Positions 63,798 to 64,000 of a stretch of 64,000 bases of DNA are shown one piece after another; positions within the stretch are counted from its first letter, which is position 1; every line of letters starts with the position of its first letter. Position numbers and translations under genes: made by a program. The notes beneath the pieces are model-generated. The model saw only the letters and a program-made list of their open reading frames with translations, ran no database searches and had not been told where the DNA came from. Source of the stretch: DATFCK01 sp963728975 (GTDB taxonomy: Bacteria; Verrucomicrobiota; Verrucomicrobiia; Chthoniobacterales; UBA10450); NCBI GenBank assembly GCA_963728975.1, contig CAVSMF010000007.1, positions 86,318-150,317 of the forward strand, written 5' to 3'.

Positions 63798-64000
63798 GCG
63801 TCACTCGCATTTGCGATTCGGCGCTGAGCCCTTCGCTCCCTGCGCCTGTTCGCCCAAGAAATGGAGGGGCGAGCTCCTGCGAGCCCGCGGTTTCGGCCCC
63901 CCCGTCCGTCCCGTCCACTTATAGGCTTGATCTTTTTCGTAAAAACAATACAAAGGTGGGCCTTTGGCCAAAGTTGTGGCCAGCCCCGGAAAAAAAGTTC
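63798..64000. other. Right-edge stretch
   Basis: Contains one GGGGCGAGCTCCTGCGAGCC repeat (~63,863-63,889), the same family as the insertions in asnB; otherwise nothing recognised before the window ends. Confidence 0.6.

Noticed and set aside
1..64000. rRNA, tRNA or replication origin
   Set aside because: None was recognised on reading either strand; a covariance-model search would be needed to exclude a tRNA.

Overview
The window looks like a chromosomal piece of a soil-type Verrucomicrobiota bacterium, probably Chthoniobacterales or a close relative. This is inferred, not proven: no rRNA or tRNA gene was recognised. The pointers are two verrucomicrobial-style sorting tails on secreted proteins (VPDSG-type and PEP-CTERM), an exosortase with an EpsI-like partner, decayed autotransporter-type beta-strand repeat proteins with PEP-CTERM tails, two bactofilins beside a DUF5069 gene, and intergenic space packed with hairpin repeats.

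Layout. 0-21 kb is mostly housekeeping: end of a membrane GT-C-like protein, two bactofilins, DUF5069, a sugar nucleotidyltransferase, glnD, a histidine kinase/NtrC-type regulator pair, pgi, an S9 peptidase, icd, a secreted endonuclease/phosphatase-fold protein and small secreted proteins. 21-24 kb has a small CxxCH protein and an O-antigen-ligase-like polymerase. 23.8-42.3 kb is an accessory island of small two-gene modules (HicBA, several PIN toxin/antitoxin pairs, ParE-type, DUF433/DUF5615, nucleotidyltransferase pairs), with three PEP-CTERM genes, two of them broken. 43-45.3 kb is another decayed PEP-CTERM beta-strand-repeat gene. 46.5-60.7 kb is an exopolysaccharide/exosortase region: a broken TPR protein, EpsI-like protein, exosortase, WecG/TagA-type glycosyltransferase, four-helix-bundle protein, carbamoyltransferase, asparagine synthase and a DUF5672 protein. 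61-64 kb holds a broken wHTH-nucleotidyltransferase, a large palindrome array and a final AbrB/PIN pair.

The most unusual content is the repeats. Dozens of hairpins share a GTAG foot but have different, compensated stems, as expected of REP sequences moved by REP-associated tyrosine transposases (no such transposase is in the window). Pairs face each other as BIME-like units. Some hairpin loops contain a second element, and related empty hairpins are present for comparison. Repeats of the same families lie in frame inside the carbamoyltransferase, asparagine synthase and exosortase genes, and break the TPR gene. Degenerate tandem arrays of 7- or 8-nt units fill much of the remaining intergenic DNA. 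Two further palindrome families are local: CATACGTGANTCACGTATG around a small XRE-type gene at 27.7-29.1 kb, and GACTGCTTAAAGCAGTC, 15 copies at 61.1-63.0 kb.

Functionally, the 46-60 kb cluster plus the O-antigen-ligase-like protein fit an exosortase-linked extracellular polysaccharide system whose clients would be the PEP-CTERM (and perhaps VPDSG-tailed) proteins encoded nearby. All coordinates and translations were read by eye; no database search was run.
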